Shown: one piece after another, positions 56,709 through 64,000 of the stretch
Numbering within the stretch: the first letter of the stretch is position 1
Layout of the letters: the number at the start of each line of letters is the position of its first letter
From: a virus
IMG/VR virus record: IMGVR_UViG_3300025132_000023
Span: 32,168-96,167 of that record
Strand: one strand, 5' to 3'
DNA: 64,000 bases
Notes under the pieces: generated by a model
Told to the model about the DNA's origin: nothing
The model's input: only the letters and a program-made list of their open reading frames with translations
Databases searched by the model: none
Made by a program: the position numbers and the translations under genes

Positions 56709-57610
56709 TGAAATTAGTATATGGACACACAGATTCTATTTATGTGCAAATGCCAATGGAACAAACAGAAGAAATTTTAGCACTATTGAATACCCATGTG
56801 CGGCAAGAGTTTCCTAATGTCTTAGGACTAGAAGAACATCCTATTAAATTAGAACATGAAAAATACTTTCAAACCCTTGGAGTAGGAACAACTAAGAACA
56901 GAAATGCAGGATTGATAAATTGGAAAGATGGAGAATATTTAGATGAACCTGAGTTTGTTATGACAGGCTTTGTGGCAAAGAGAGTAGCAATATCTGAGAT
57001 TGAAAAGTTTATACAAATGTCAGTATTGAGAATGTGGGTTGAGAAAAAGACAGAAGCGGAAGTAACTTCTTTTATCAAACTATGGTATAACAAAGTAATC
57101 TCAGGCGACATTGAGTTGAAAAAATTATCAAACAGAAGCAGATATAGGCCCGAAAGACTTACCTTCAAATGTAGTAAATGCAATAAGGAATCTACTGTAA
57201 AACAACTAATAGATTCACAAGTTAATTACTGTGTAAAGTGTGGGCATGAAGATTCTTTGACAACCTTAGAAGGAAAAAGACCTTCTATCTCGCAAGGGAC
57301 AGAAGGATTGATTTGGTATAATCAGCAGGATTTTTCAGAACCTATAGAAGATTCTTATTTGTATATCAGAGTATCCGATATACCAACTAGACCTACTTAT
57401 AAAAACCCAATAACAAATGTATGGAAAAGACCAAAATACATTTCAGCACCCACCTTGCAAAGATTAGGTGAGATAGCAACTACACCAGATTATCATCACT
57501 ATGGTAATGCTTTGGTGAAAAAAGCCGACCCAATTTATCGAGCGATGGGGTGGGACTTAGATAAAATAAAGTTCGATATAAATCAGAAAACATTAGATGA
57601 ATGGTGGTAA
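56705..57610 (+). CDS. polB: Family B DNA polymerase, C-terminal part (motif C)
   Basis: About 301 residues, beginning MMKLVYGHTDSIYVQMP: motif C (YGHTDS) is only five residues from the start codon. The palm and thumb follow, with a Cys4 zinc ribbon inside (FKCSKCNKES...YCVKCGHED) and the expected thumb sequence near the end (DPIYRAMGWDLDKI). Together with the large part this makes a complete polymerase of about 850 residues. The junction lies at the position where PolB inteins commonly insert, but no intein sequence remains. Confidence 0.93.
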   Translation: MMKLVYGHTDSIYVQMPMEQTEEILALLNTHVRQEFPNVLGLEEHPIKLEHEKYFQTLGVGTTKNRNAGLINWKDGEYLDEPEFVMTGFVAKRVAISEIEKFIQMSVLRMWVEKKTEAEVTSFIKLWYNKVISGDIELKKLSNRSRYRPERLTFKCSKCNKESTVKQLIDSQVNYCVKCGHEDSLTTLEGKRPSISQGTEGLIWYNQQDFSEPIEDSYLYIRVSDIPTRPTYKNPITNVWKRPKYISAPTLQRLGEIATTPDYHHYGNALVKKADPIYRAMGWDLDKIKFDINQKTLDEWW

Positions 57611-57612
57611 AA

Positions 57613-58464
57613 ATGAAAGAATACACATACCAATGGAACCCGCAAGAAGATGAACCTATATTGAAGATAACAAAATCTTCATATGGTTCTTTTAAGTGGT
57701 GTCCTAAGAAATATGAATTTTCGTATATCGAGAGATTACCTCAAGATACTTCGGAAGCAATGATAAAAGGAACAGTAGTTCATAATACGAGAGAAGAATT
57801 TTTTGATATTTTCGATGTGAAGAAAGCAGAAAATTTATCCTACGATGAACTGGTTCAATATAATATTGGCCTACATCCAGTAGACGAATATGGTGACATT
57901 TATAAAACAATGTCAAGTTTTGAAGCACAACGTTTTGTTGATGCTAGAGATAGAGGAGAACTAAATGATTATTTGCCAGTAATCAATGAGGTTATGTTAG
58001 ATGCACAAATAACAATACCACATGATATAAACTCTAAGGCAATTTTATTGCGAGACTATACTGTGCATTTGCAAGGAATCATTGATAGAATGTTTAGACA
58101 GGGGGATAATTATATCCCAATAGAATTAAAGACAGGCCCTTGGAAAGACTATAAACTCACAGGTATGAGAGCAGAAATGTCTTTTTATAAGTTACTAATG
58201 GATAATGCTACTGATGAATACTTAGCAGAAAAGGGAATAGAGAGACAAGAAATAACACATTGGGGATGGTATTATCCTGTATCTAATTATATCCAAGTAG
58301 AACCAGTTAAGAAAACAAGTATGAATGCAGTTATGAAAGGAATTGCAAAGTTAATTTATGCTTATGAGAGAAACGAGTTCCCAGAAAAATATTACTACAA
58401 AACTTGCGAGTGGTGTAGTTTTAAGCCATTATGCCCTGCGGCACAAAAGGCGGAATTTATATGA
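57613..58464 (+). CDS. Cas4/RecB-like nuclease
   Basis: About 283 residues from the ATG at 57613. SYGSFKWCPKKYEF provides the first Cys, IPIELKTGPWKDYKLTGMRA the PD-(D/E)xK core (ExK) and motif Q-like segment, and CEWCSFKPLCP the C-terminal three cysteines, so four Cys can hold an iron-sulphur cluster as in Cas4 and AddB. Such nucleases process DNA ends in recombination or replication; there is no CRISPR array here. Confidence 0.8.
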   Translation: MKEYTYQWNPQEDEPILKITKSSYGSFKWCPKKYEFSYIERLPQDTSEAMIKGTVVHNTREEFFDIFDVKKAENLSYDELVQYNIGLHPVDEYGDIYKTMSSFEAQRFVDARDRGELNDYLPVINEVMLDAQITIPHDINSKAILLRDYTVHLQGIIDRMFRQGDNYIPIELKTGPWKDYKLTGMRAEMSFYKLLMDNATDEYLAEKGIERQEITHWGWYYPVSNYIQVEPVKKTSMNAVMKGIAKLIYAYERNEFPEKYYYKTCEWCSFKPLCPAAQKAEFI

Positions 58465-58829
58465 TAGAAGAAAAAGTAATAGAAAAATTGAAAGGAAAGA
58501 CATGGACATTTGATGAAATTAGTCAAGTGAACATATTAATAGAACAAATCCAAGAAGAGTTATACGATGAATTGGATGCAAAGGAAAAACTAGATTTAGT
58601 TTGGACTAAAGAAATAAGTGAAAATGGTAATACATTTGGGTCATTTTTTAAATCAAATGTAGACTATGTTTTATCAGAACAAATAGCAATAATAATAAAG
58701 GCACAATTAAGCCAAGCAAAAATAAATTTTAATGAGGATGATAAAGATGAAATTTCCGAGAGAAGTGTGGGCGGGAAGCCACCTGCCAAACGCGCCACAA
58801 ATGAAAAGACAAGTAGTAAGAAGTCATAA
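58461..58829 (+). CDS. Hypothetical helical protein (122 aa)
   Basis: ATGA overlap with the nuclease. MIEEKVIEKLKGKTWTFDE..., a helical body, then a basic disordered tail (GGKPPAKRATNEKTSSKKS) that suggests nucleic-acid contact. Its 3' end contains the start of the primase gene. Confidence 0.55.
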   Translation: MIEEKVIEKLKGKTWTFDEISQVNILIEQIQEELYDELDAKEKLDLVWTKEISENGNTFGSFFKSNVDYVLSEQIAIIIKAQLSQAKINFNEDDKDEISERSVGGKPPAKRATNEKTSSKKS

Positions 58830-59754
58830 AGAATATGTTGATTGGATTAATGCATTCAATGGCAAAATGAATTGTTATACTACAGTATATGATTTTGAAC
58901 ATTTTGCAGAAACGGCAAAAGTAGATTCATCTGTTATTATTGATAGAGCGTTTTTAGATTTTGATGCACACGGAGAGCCATTAGAAAAAGCATATGTAGA
59001 TTTCAAAGATATTTACCATGACTTACAAGGAAGAGGTTTAAAATTTGATGCGTTGTTTTCAGGTAAAGGATTTCACATTATAGTATATGGAGAGAAGGTA
59101 GATGATATTAGAAACATTCAAGCGTATTTTACCACGCTGGTTCAGCATTATCCTACTCTTGATAGAAGCGGAATCCAAACTAACAGACTTCGTAGAATCC
59201 CTAACACGGTGAATCTTAGTAGTGAAGGCCCATACTTTTGTATCCCCATTGATGCTGAAATAGTTGAAAGTTTAGAAGACATATTAACTCATGCTATGGA
59301 ACCTAGAATAAAACCTGTTGTCCAAAGACATTATCGTTATAATCAATTAATGAGTTGGCCTGTAGTTAAACCAATTGAAATGGTAGATATAGAAATAGAA
59401 GCACCAAAACCACCGGGAGAATTACCAATATTACCATGTTTATACAATGCAATTATGGTAGAGAATCCGGGACATTATGCAAGAGTATATTTAGCACAAT
59501 GGTATAGAGACATATTAGCAATGGGAGAAAGAGAAATACCCACAGAAGAACGTGAAAAGATAGTAGGTATTATTATGGAAGAGTTTAAGGCAATAGCCTC
59601 TAATGAAAACGTGTGGTTAGATTGGAATGAAGGAGTTACTAAACGCCACGTTAGATTTATTGTTAATGGTGGTTATCATGCGCCTAGTTGTAAAGACAAA
59701 TTAATACCTCAGGGTTATTGCCCCGGAAAGTGTTGGAGATATGCAGATGGATAA
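58747..59754 (+). CDS. Primase, archaeal PriS-like catalytic subunit
   Basis: 335 residues. IDRAFLDFDAHGEP carries the catalytic Asp-x-Asp (71-73); LFSGKGFHIIVYG the conserved SGxGxH motif (105-110); LRRIPNTVNL and the region after it fit the AEP-fold third acidic/His site. The C-terminus has CKDKLIPQGYCPGKCW, a probable metal knuckle. It makes primers for the viral polymerase. I chose the ATG at 58747, preceded by GAGGATGA. Confidence 0.8.
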   Translation: MKFPREVWAGSHLPNAPQMKRQVVRSHKEYVDWINAFNGKMNCYTTVYDFEHFAETAKVDSSVIIDRAFLDFDAHGEPLEKAYVDFKDIYHDLQGRGLKFDALFSGKGFHIIVYGEKVDDIRNIQAYFTTLVQHYPTLDRSGIQTNRLRRIPNTVNLSSEGPYFCIPIDAEIVESLEDILTHAMEPRIKPVVQRHYRYNQLMSWPVVKPIEMVDIEIEAPKPPGELPILPCLYNAIMVENPGHYARVYLAQWYRDILAMGEREIPTEEREKIVGIIMEEFKAIASNENVWLDWNEGVTKRHVRFIVNGGYHAPSCKDKLIPQGYCPGKCWRYADG

Positions 59755-60427
59755 GTTAATAATAGATAGCAGAGAAAAGTCTGACTTGTGTGCTTATGTT
59801 GAATCAGAAGCAAGTAGATTAAATATTCCTAGTGAGAAACAATGGATAGAGATTGGAGATTATGTTTATAGAGATGTTTGTTTTGAAGCAAAATCTACTA
59901 TTGATTTCTTAATGTCTGTAATTAATAAGAGACTATGGAATCAAATAGATAATATGGATAGACACTTTGAACATTCTATAGTAATAATACATGGTTCTCT
60001 TCACCAATTAGTTGCTTATCCTAAATTTGTTAATATAAACATTCCCGAACAAACCCTGTTAAATAAGTTCTACGGTGCTATTAGTAAGATAACACTAGAT
60101 ACTGATACCAGAGTGTTCTGGACAGAAAGCCCAAAGAAAGCAGCAAGATTAATGACAACGATATGTAAAATGAGACCGTTTAATAGAGATGTAATAAGAC
60201 CGAGTTTACTAAAAAGAATAACAACAGATGATTTAAGAATAGATATGTTATGCACAGTTAAAGGTGTTAGTGAAAGTAAAGCGAAAAAGATAATAGAAAG
60301 ATATGGTTCCATAATGGAAATAGGAGAGGCAACGTCAGGGGAGTTAACTTTAATAGAGGGAATTGGCCCCACGATTGCACAGCGAATCATAGACACGTTG
60401 AATAGTGAAGATAGAGTGATAGTATGA
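59747..60427 (+). CDS. ERCC4/XPF-type structure-specific nuclease
   Basis: 226 residues. ERCC4 nuclease core IIDSREKSDL (Asp7, Arg9, Glu10, Lys11), IGDYVYRDVCFEAKS (GDY and ExK), then two helix-hairpin-helix motifs, VKGVSESKAKKIIERYG and IEGIGPTIAQRIID. This is the layout of archaeal XPF/Hef nuclease modules without the helicase; it cuts branched DNA and usually works with PCNA. Confidence 0.9.
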   Translation: MDKLIIDSREKSDLCAYVESEASRLNIPSEKQWIEIGDYVYRDVCFEAKSTIDFLMSVINKRLWNQIDNMDRHFEHSIVIIHGSLHQLVAYPKFVNINIPEQTLLNKFYGAISKITLDTDTRVFWTESPKKAARLMTTICKMRPFNRDVIRPSLLKRITTDDLRIDMLCTVKGVSESKAKKIIERYGSIMEIGEATSGELTLIEGIGPTIAQRIIDTLNSEDRVIV

Positions 60428-61884
60428 ATATTGAAAATAATAATGAAGATGAAGCGTTTTACGCTTTTATAGATGATGATAAGCAGGTAACAAGTAATAA
60501 ATTAACATTACCTGAAATAGCACAGAAGTTTACCGAAGATGCGGTGCAGGCTTCTAACTATAATAACGTACCTGCGTCACTAGCATTTTTTACAATGTTA
60601 GGGCAGTTATGTAAGGACATGGTAGCAATACCTAGTGGTGTAAATAAAGATGATATACGATTGCATTTCTTGTGGCTTCAGACCTCAGGAACTGGTAAAT
60701 CTACTTTAACAAATTGGTTTAAGCCGATTGTTGAAAGAACCTTTACCATATTAAATACTGACCACGGACAGGATTTTAATATATTTGATGTAACTGATTA
60801 TACAGATGCTGCATTAATTGGTTCAATGGAAAATGCTGAAGAACAAGTTCAGCAAGAAGATGGTAGTTTTGTAACAGTTCAAGTTGCTAGACCAACCCCC
60901 GGTCAATTAGAGGGTAATGGATTAGCAATGTGGGATGAGTTTGAGTATTCAGGAATATTTAAACAATCACAACACAAAGAAAATTCTATTGTATATCTAA
61001 ATACATTTATGAATACTTTGTGGGGTTCTACTTGGATTATTAAGAAGAAATTGAAATTAGGTGATGAACCTTTAGAGTGTAGATGTAAGCGTTCTTCGTT
61101 TGCTACAAGTTATATCCCTAAACAGTTAACAACTGTTATTACAGAAAAGGGTGTTCTACAGCGAATGCTCATATTTATATGGGAAGTTCCACAACACCAA
61201 CAACAACAGATGAGAAGAAGATTAATTTCTGATTGGGGAACAATAAAAAGTGCAGAAGAACCACTATTAAAATATGCAGACGCTTTTGTAAAACTTTTCC
61301 AAGTAGTCAAAGAAAGATATGAAGAAGTAGATTGTGACCCACTTAAGGTTGTTACAATTAATAAACAAGCAAACGATGCGTTAACTAGAGAATGTATATT
61401 GATGGAAGAATATATTACAGATAGTAGACAAGAAGTCTTTGAAGCAATGGAAACTTTCATTAATAGAATTTTGAAACATATTCAGAAACTTGCGGTTCTA
61501 TGTTGTATTGCCGAAGCCCCAAGTATTCCTGATAAATCAAAAAGATTTATTGTAACGCAAAACCATGTGCTACAGGCCTCTTCTCTTGTCCGACAATGTT
61601 ATAAGAGTCTTGTATCTTGGCTAGATGAAGCCCTTAGAGTGGAACACAAGAGTATGGCAAATCAAGCCAATTATGCCGTCTTTAAAAAGATTTGTAAACA
61701 AGAAGCAGATGAACAAGGATGGATTCATAAGGCAGAGTTGTTTTCTAAGGTTAGACAAGAAACTCAAAAAGGTGCAGCAACTATTTATAAATGGTGGCCT
61801 AAGGTAGAAGAATATTTTGAAACCAGAAAGATTAGTAAAAGCACATATGTAAGATTAAAGGAAGATGTAAACAATGAAACATAA
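60424..61884 (+). CDS. AAA+/DUF3987-like ATPase, putative replicative helicase
   Basis: 486 residues. WLQTSGTGKSTLTNWF holds Walker A (GTGKST, 89-94), GLAMWDEFEYSG Walker B, and SSFATSYIPKQL...KGVLQRMLIFIW the sensor/arginine-finger region. The arrangement recalls DUF3987 and primase-associated helicase ATPases, and the gene follows primase and the ERCC4-type nuclease. The C-terminal part is helical with a winged-helix-like end. No MCM gene is seen, so this is the best helicase candidate. Confidence 0.65.
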   Translation: MNIENNNEDEAFYAFIDDDKQVTSNKLTLPEIAQKFTEDAVQASNYNNVPASLAFFTMLGQLCKDMVAIPSGVNKDDIRLHFLWLQTSGTGKSTLTNWFKPIVERTFTILNTDHGQDFNIFDVTDYTDAALIGSMENAEEQVQQEDGSFVTVQVARPTPGQLEGNGLAMWDEFEYSGIFKQSQHKENSIVYLNTFMNTLWGSTWIIKKKLKLGDEPLECRCKRSSFATSYIPKQLTTVITEKGVLQRMLIFIWEVPQHQQQQMRRRLISDWGTIKSAEEPLLKYADAFVKLFQVVKERYEEVDCDPLKVVTINKQANDALTRECILMEEYITDSRQEVFEAMETFINRILKHIQKLAVLCCIAEAPSIPDKSKRFIVTQNHVLQASSLVRQCYKSLVSWLDEALRVEHKSMANQANYAVFKKICKQEADEQGWIHKAELFSKVRQETQKGAATIYKWWPKVEEYFETRKISKSTYVRLKEDVNNET

Positions 61885-62104
61885 GACTAAGTTTTTAGTA
61901 TTTGATGTAAACAATGGCCCCAAGACGGTGGTTGATAGTTTAAATGTTGAGGGAGAAGCCGGATGGCAACTAGCCTCTATAATAGCAGTAGGTGATGGAA
62001 ATCATCTTGTGGCTTTCTTAACCAAGTCATGGGAAGATAGCATAGTTAATCCAGAAGAAGATAAGAAAAAGAGTATTTCTAAGTTATGGGGTAGTTCAGA
62101 ATGA
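61874..62104 (+). CDS. Hypothetical protein (76 aa)
   Basis: MKHKTKFLVFDVNNGPKTVV..., a small alpha/beta protein (GWQLASIIAVGDGNHLVAFL) resembling DUF-type domains that follow WQL signatures. Overlaps genes at both ends. Confidence 0.55.
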   Translation: MKHKTKFLVFDVNNGPKTVVDSLNVEGEAGWQLASIIAVGDGNHLVAFLTKSWEDSIVNPEEDKKKSISKLWGSSE

Positions 62105-62697
62105 GTGATGTAATGGCCCTTGATATTGAAACTAAGAACTATTCTTATGATATTGGCGGGTGGGATAATACCCATATGTTTCAAGTGTCTACTGTATGCA
62201 CATGGGATGGAGATAAAGGAACCATCTATATTGATAAAGCAGTAGATGACTTAAAGAAAGGTAACATAGATGTTAAGCCTATATCTCAACTTAAGTTTGA
62301 TTTAGATGACCACCTTGAAAAGGGTGGTAAGTTGCTAGGACATAACATTGCAGGATTTGATTTACCTGTATTAAGAGATGCACTTGATATATATTGTATA
62401 CAAAAGTATTTAAATAAAAGAGCATATATTGATACTAGCCGAGAGATAACTAAAATTGCAGGTGAAAGATATAGCCTTAACAATTTAGTATCTCACACAC
62501 TCGATGAATCCAAAATAATGGATAGCGCAGATGCACCTAAGGTCTGGAAAGCAGGGGGATATTCAGAAGTTGCTGAATATTGCTTAAAGGATTGTCAGTT
62601 GGTTTATGACCTATGGCAGAAGGGTGTAACTGAAAACGTTGTTAAAGGATTTTCAAACGAGAAAGAAGAAGAAGTAATAATGGAAGTGAATTGGTAA
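62101..62697 (+). CDS. DEDD-type 3'-5' exonuclease
   Basis: 198 residues with an RNase H-like exonuclease core: VMALDIETKNYS (Asp8, Glu10), KLLGHNIAGFDLPVL (HN-x-x-FD, second Asp) and YCLKDCQLVYDLW (third Asp). It is separate from the proofreading domain of the polymerase. A repair or RNA-primer-removal role is possible. Confidence 0.8.
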   Translation: MSDVMALDIETKNYSYDIGGWDNTHMFQVSTVCTWDGDKGTIYIDKAVDDLKKGNIDVKPISQLKFDLDDHLEKGGKLLGHNIAGFDLPVLRDALDIYCIQKYLNKRAYIDTSREITKIAGERYSLNNLVSHTLDESKIMDSADAPKVWKAGGYSEVAEYCLKDCQLVYDLWQKGVTENVVKGFSNEKEEEVIMEVNW

Positions 62698-62855
62698 TGG
62701 TGTCAACAATAGAAGCCGTGCTATGGGTAGTATTTATCCTTGGAGTTAGCCTGTTATTCTTCGCTGCGTTTGGTTCAGATAGAGTATCGAATCAAACCAT
62801 CGAAGAATACATGGATAATCTAATAACTGAGGAAAGTGGAATCCGTGGCCCTTAG
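62697..62855 (+). CDS. Single-pass membrane protein (52 aa)
   Basis: TAATG overlap with the exonuclease. MVSTIEAVLWVVFILGVSLL then FFAAFGSDR: hydrophobic helix and an acidic soluble tail. Function unknown. Confidence 0.55.
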   Translation: MVSTIEAVLWVVFILGVSLLFFAAFGSDRVSNQTIEEYMDNLITEESGIRGP

Positions 62856-63006
62856 AGAACAATGCCCGTCTTGTGGTGTTGAAACAATCCCTAGAAGGAT
62901 TCTAGGGTTTTATGTGGGTTCTCCGCAAAGAGTAAAGATTTGGGAATGCCGAGAGTGTAATGCTCTTTGGTCTGAGAAAGTCTTACCCTTAGCGGAGGCT
63001 CACTAA
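62845..63006 (+). CDS. Zinc-ribbon protein (53 aa), last gene of the rightward block
   Basis: GTG start at 62845. MALREQCPSCGVETIPRR...IWECRECNALWSEK: a standard two-knuckle zinc ribbon (CxxC...CxxC). It precedes the terminator. Confidence 0.65.
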   Translation: MALREQCPSCGVETIPRRILGFYVGSPQRVKIWECRECNALWSEKVLPLAEAH

Positions 63007-63054
63007 CTTTTTTTTGGCTTTTGAAAAATTCCAAAAGTTAATTTAGAAATAAGC
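63007..63054 (+). terminator. U-rich terminator of the rightward block
   Basis: A run of nine T directly after the last stop, then GGCTT...AAGCC enclosing a CTTTTG/CAAAAG stem, then TTTTTTTG. T-rich tracts are what archaeal RNA polymerase needs to stop, and the site separates convergent blocks. Confidence 0.7.
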
Positions 63055-63337
63055 CTTTTTTTGATTCTAGGAAAATTAATTACCAGCATTAACTTGTTAT
63101 ATATTTTCCTCAGTTTTGTATCTCTTGGGGTTTTGAAACACCCCGAAAATGTGCGATTGCGGGCCTTCTGAGAGCGTTCTTTGGGTCGGTTATCCCATCA
63201 CAGCATCAGCCCCCAAATGCCGCTATTTGGCCCCTGTGGGGGAATATGCTGGACTAAAAAGTTCCGCCAATGCTTCGTCAGTTTATATATGCTCGACACC
63301 AGAACTTCTTCTTTTAACACTTGTTCTTAACAAACTA
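63055..63337. other. Structured intergenic stretch between convergent blocks
   Basis: No credible gene. GGGGT/ACCCC hairpin (about 63127-63145); a longer stem 63202-63253 in which CAGCAT pairs with ATGCTG, CCCC with GGGG, and CCAAA with TTTGG; then TTTATATA (about 63280-63288), a TATA box on either strand. Leftward, it would transcribe the hairpins as a small RNA. Confidence 0.5.
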
Positions 63338-63634
63338 TTACATCCAATCAGGTCTAGTAGGCCAATTAGCCCATGCTTCTGCTGTTGTATCATACTCTGT
63401 AATATCTAATAAAGCCTGTCTATATGTGGCTAACTCAGTTTGTTGTGTTGTGGTTAATGTATTGTAAAACAGAATGCCTTGATACTTATCTGCCATCTTT
63501 AACCTACCATTTCTTTTCGCTCTTAGTTCTTCCCAGTTAAATTCTTCTTGTGTATCTGGGTTATATAATTCATGGCCGGGGCCAACATTGTAACTTACTG
63601 TTACATTTGGGTTTACATATTCTTCTTCTGTCAT
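63338..63634 (-). CDS. Tail-fibre-assembly/chaperone-like protein (98 aa)
   Basis: MTEEEYVNPNVTVSYN..., with NTLTTTQQTELATYRQALLD and the ending TAEAWANWPTRPDWM. The Ala-rich helix followed by W-P-x-x-P-x-W is a familiar signature of phage tail-fibre-assembly chaperones. It lies beside a beta-rich virion gene, which fits. It is the first gene on this strand upstream of the window's right edge block. Confidence 0.7.
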   Translation of the reverse strand: MTEEEYVNPNVTVSYNVGPGHELYNPDTQEEFNWEELRAKRNGRLKMADKYQGILFYNTLTTTQQTELATYRQALLDITEYDTTAEAWANWPTRPDWM

Positions 63635-63642
63635 TTAATCAC

Positions 63643-64000
63643 CTAAATATCATGGCTATAATAAATATCTACTATCACATCACCCATGTCTACTCCACCA
63701 GATTCTCTTCTTATTGCCATAATGTCACCTGCGTTATAGGATGCGTTTAGACCTGTTACTGTGTAATAATGTGCTGTTGAGTTTGCATTCTCTGAGTTCT
63801 GTCTTGTGAAGTCACTTGCATCAAGGCTGATATTAGTCAATGTTCCTGCACCTGCATCCCCATTTGCGAATATCCTCCAAACCTGTGCGGTTGTTCCACT
63901 AAGAACAACACCGCTTGTTCTGAATTGAACGGCTCTAATTGTAATATCTGTTGGTATTACGATGTTTCCATACCCCGCTTCGTTATCATCAAAGGTAAGT
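63643..64000 (-). CDS. Beta-rich tail or receptor-binding protein, C-terminal part
   Basis: The frame is open from the right edge to the stop at 63643 (about 118 residues visible), so the N-terminus is outside the window. Thr/Ser/Gly-rich beta-strand repeats (YGNIVIPTDITIRAVQF; GAGTLTNISLDASDF; IMAIRRESGGVDMGDVIVD) are typical of fibre or receptor-binding tips. The adjacent chaperone-like gene supports this. Confidence 0.6.
   Translation of the reverse strand, partial: LTFDDNEAGYGNIVIPTDITIRAVQFRTSGVVLSGTTAQVWRIFANGDAGAGTLTNISLDASDFTRQNSENANSTAHYYTVTGLNASYNAGDIMAIRRESGGVDMGDVIVDIYYSHDI

Overview
The window looks like about two thirds of the genome of a tailed double-stranded DNA virus of an archaeon. 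The hallmarks are a large terminase, a portal protein and a tail-fibre-assembly-like protein next to an archaeal or eukaryote-like replication set: family B DNA polymerase, PCNA clamp, RFC-type clamp loader, archaeal small-subunit-like primase, ATP-dependent ligase, an ERCC4/XPF-type nuclease, and a TFB transcription factor. Promoters have TATA boxes and some messages look leaderless. The gene set matches what is known of viruses of marine planktonic Euryarchaeota (Marine Group II, the magroviruses); that host assignment is inference. The sequence is AT-rich, genes are packed with ATGA start/stop overlaps, and there is one tRNA-Leu(UAA).

Layout. (1) Bases 1-24009, minus strand: a morphogenesis block with a truncated unknown gene, portal, a LAGLIDADG-domain protein, TerL, a GNAT-like protein, two very long helical proteins and about twenty unknown or zinc-finger proteins. 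Twenty-two of these, otherwise unrelated, start with the same short signature M-x-W-x-x-[ILV]-[ILV]-K. (2) Bases 24010-30300: the divergent region between the two blocks. It holds a dense array in which the 8-bp palindrome CCATATGG occurs twelve times in 5.2 kb. The palindromes divide the DNA into cassettes: seven non-coding units, most of them built of two large imperfect hairpins, and three units in which genes lie between inverted repeats next to TATA-containing leaders. It ends in a low-complexity, AT-rich, dyad-rich stretch that could be an origin. (3) Bases 30375-63006, plus strand: tRNA-Leu, small zinc-ribbon proteins, nucleotide metabolism (class II ribonucleotide reductase, thioredoxin-like protein), transcription factors (TFB, SANT/Myb-like proteins, PC4-like) and the replication operon. 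(4) Bases 63007-64000: terminator and a structured intergenic stretch, then minus-strand tail genes running off the edge.

Three things stand out. First, the CCATATGG cassette array with covarying hairpins and gene cassettes, for which I know no described equivalent. Second, the shared N-terminal tag of the morphogenesis proteins, which may be a virion-targeting or assembly signal. Third, a possible viral ubiquitin-like pathway: a 66-residue ubiquitin-like protein ending in Gly-Gly-Phe, an E1/ThiF-like protein, a JAMM isopeptidase with a perfect HxH-x7-S-x2-D motif, and a speculative E2 candidate, all in the plus-strand block.

The replication module appears nearly self-sufficient: polymerase (split into two genes between motifs B and C), proofreading-type exonuclease, PCNA, RFC small subunit plus a degenerate clamp-loader-like partner, primase, AAA+ helicase candidate, ssDNA-binding candidate, RecA-like ATPase, Cas4-like nuclease, ligase and a 25-residue peptide with PCNA-binding-like motifs. 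All functional assignments were made by eye from motifs; no database search was run.
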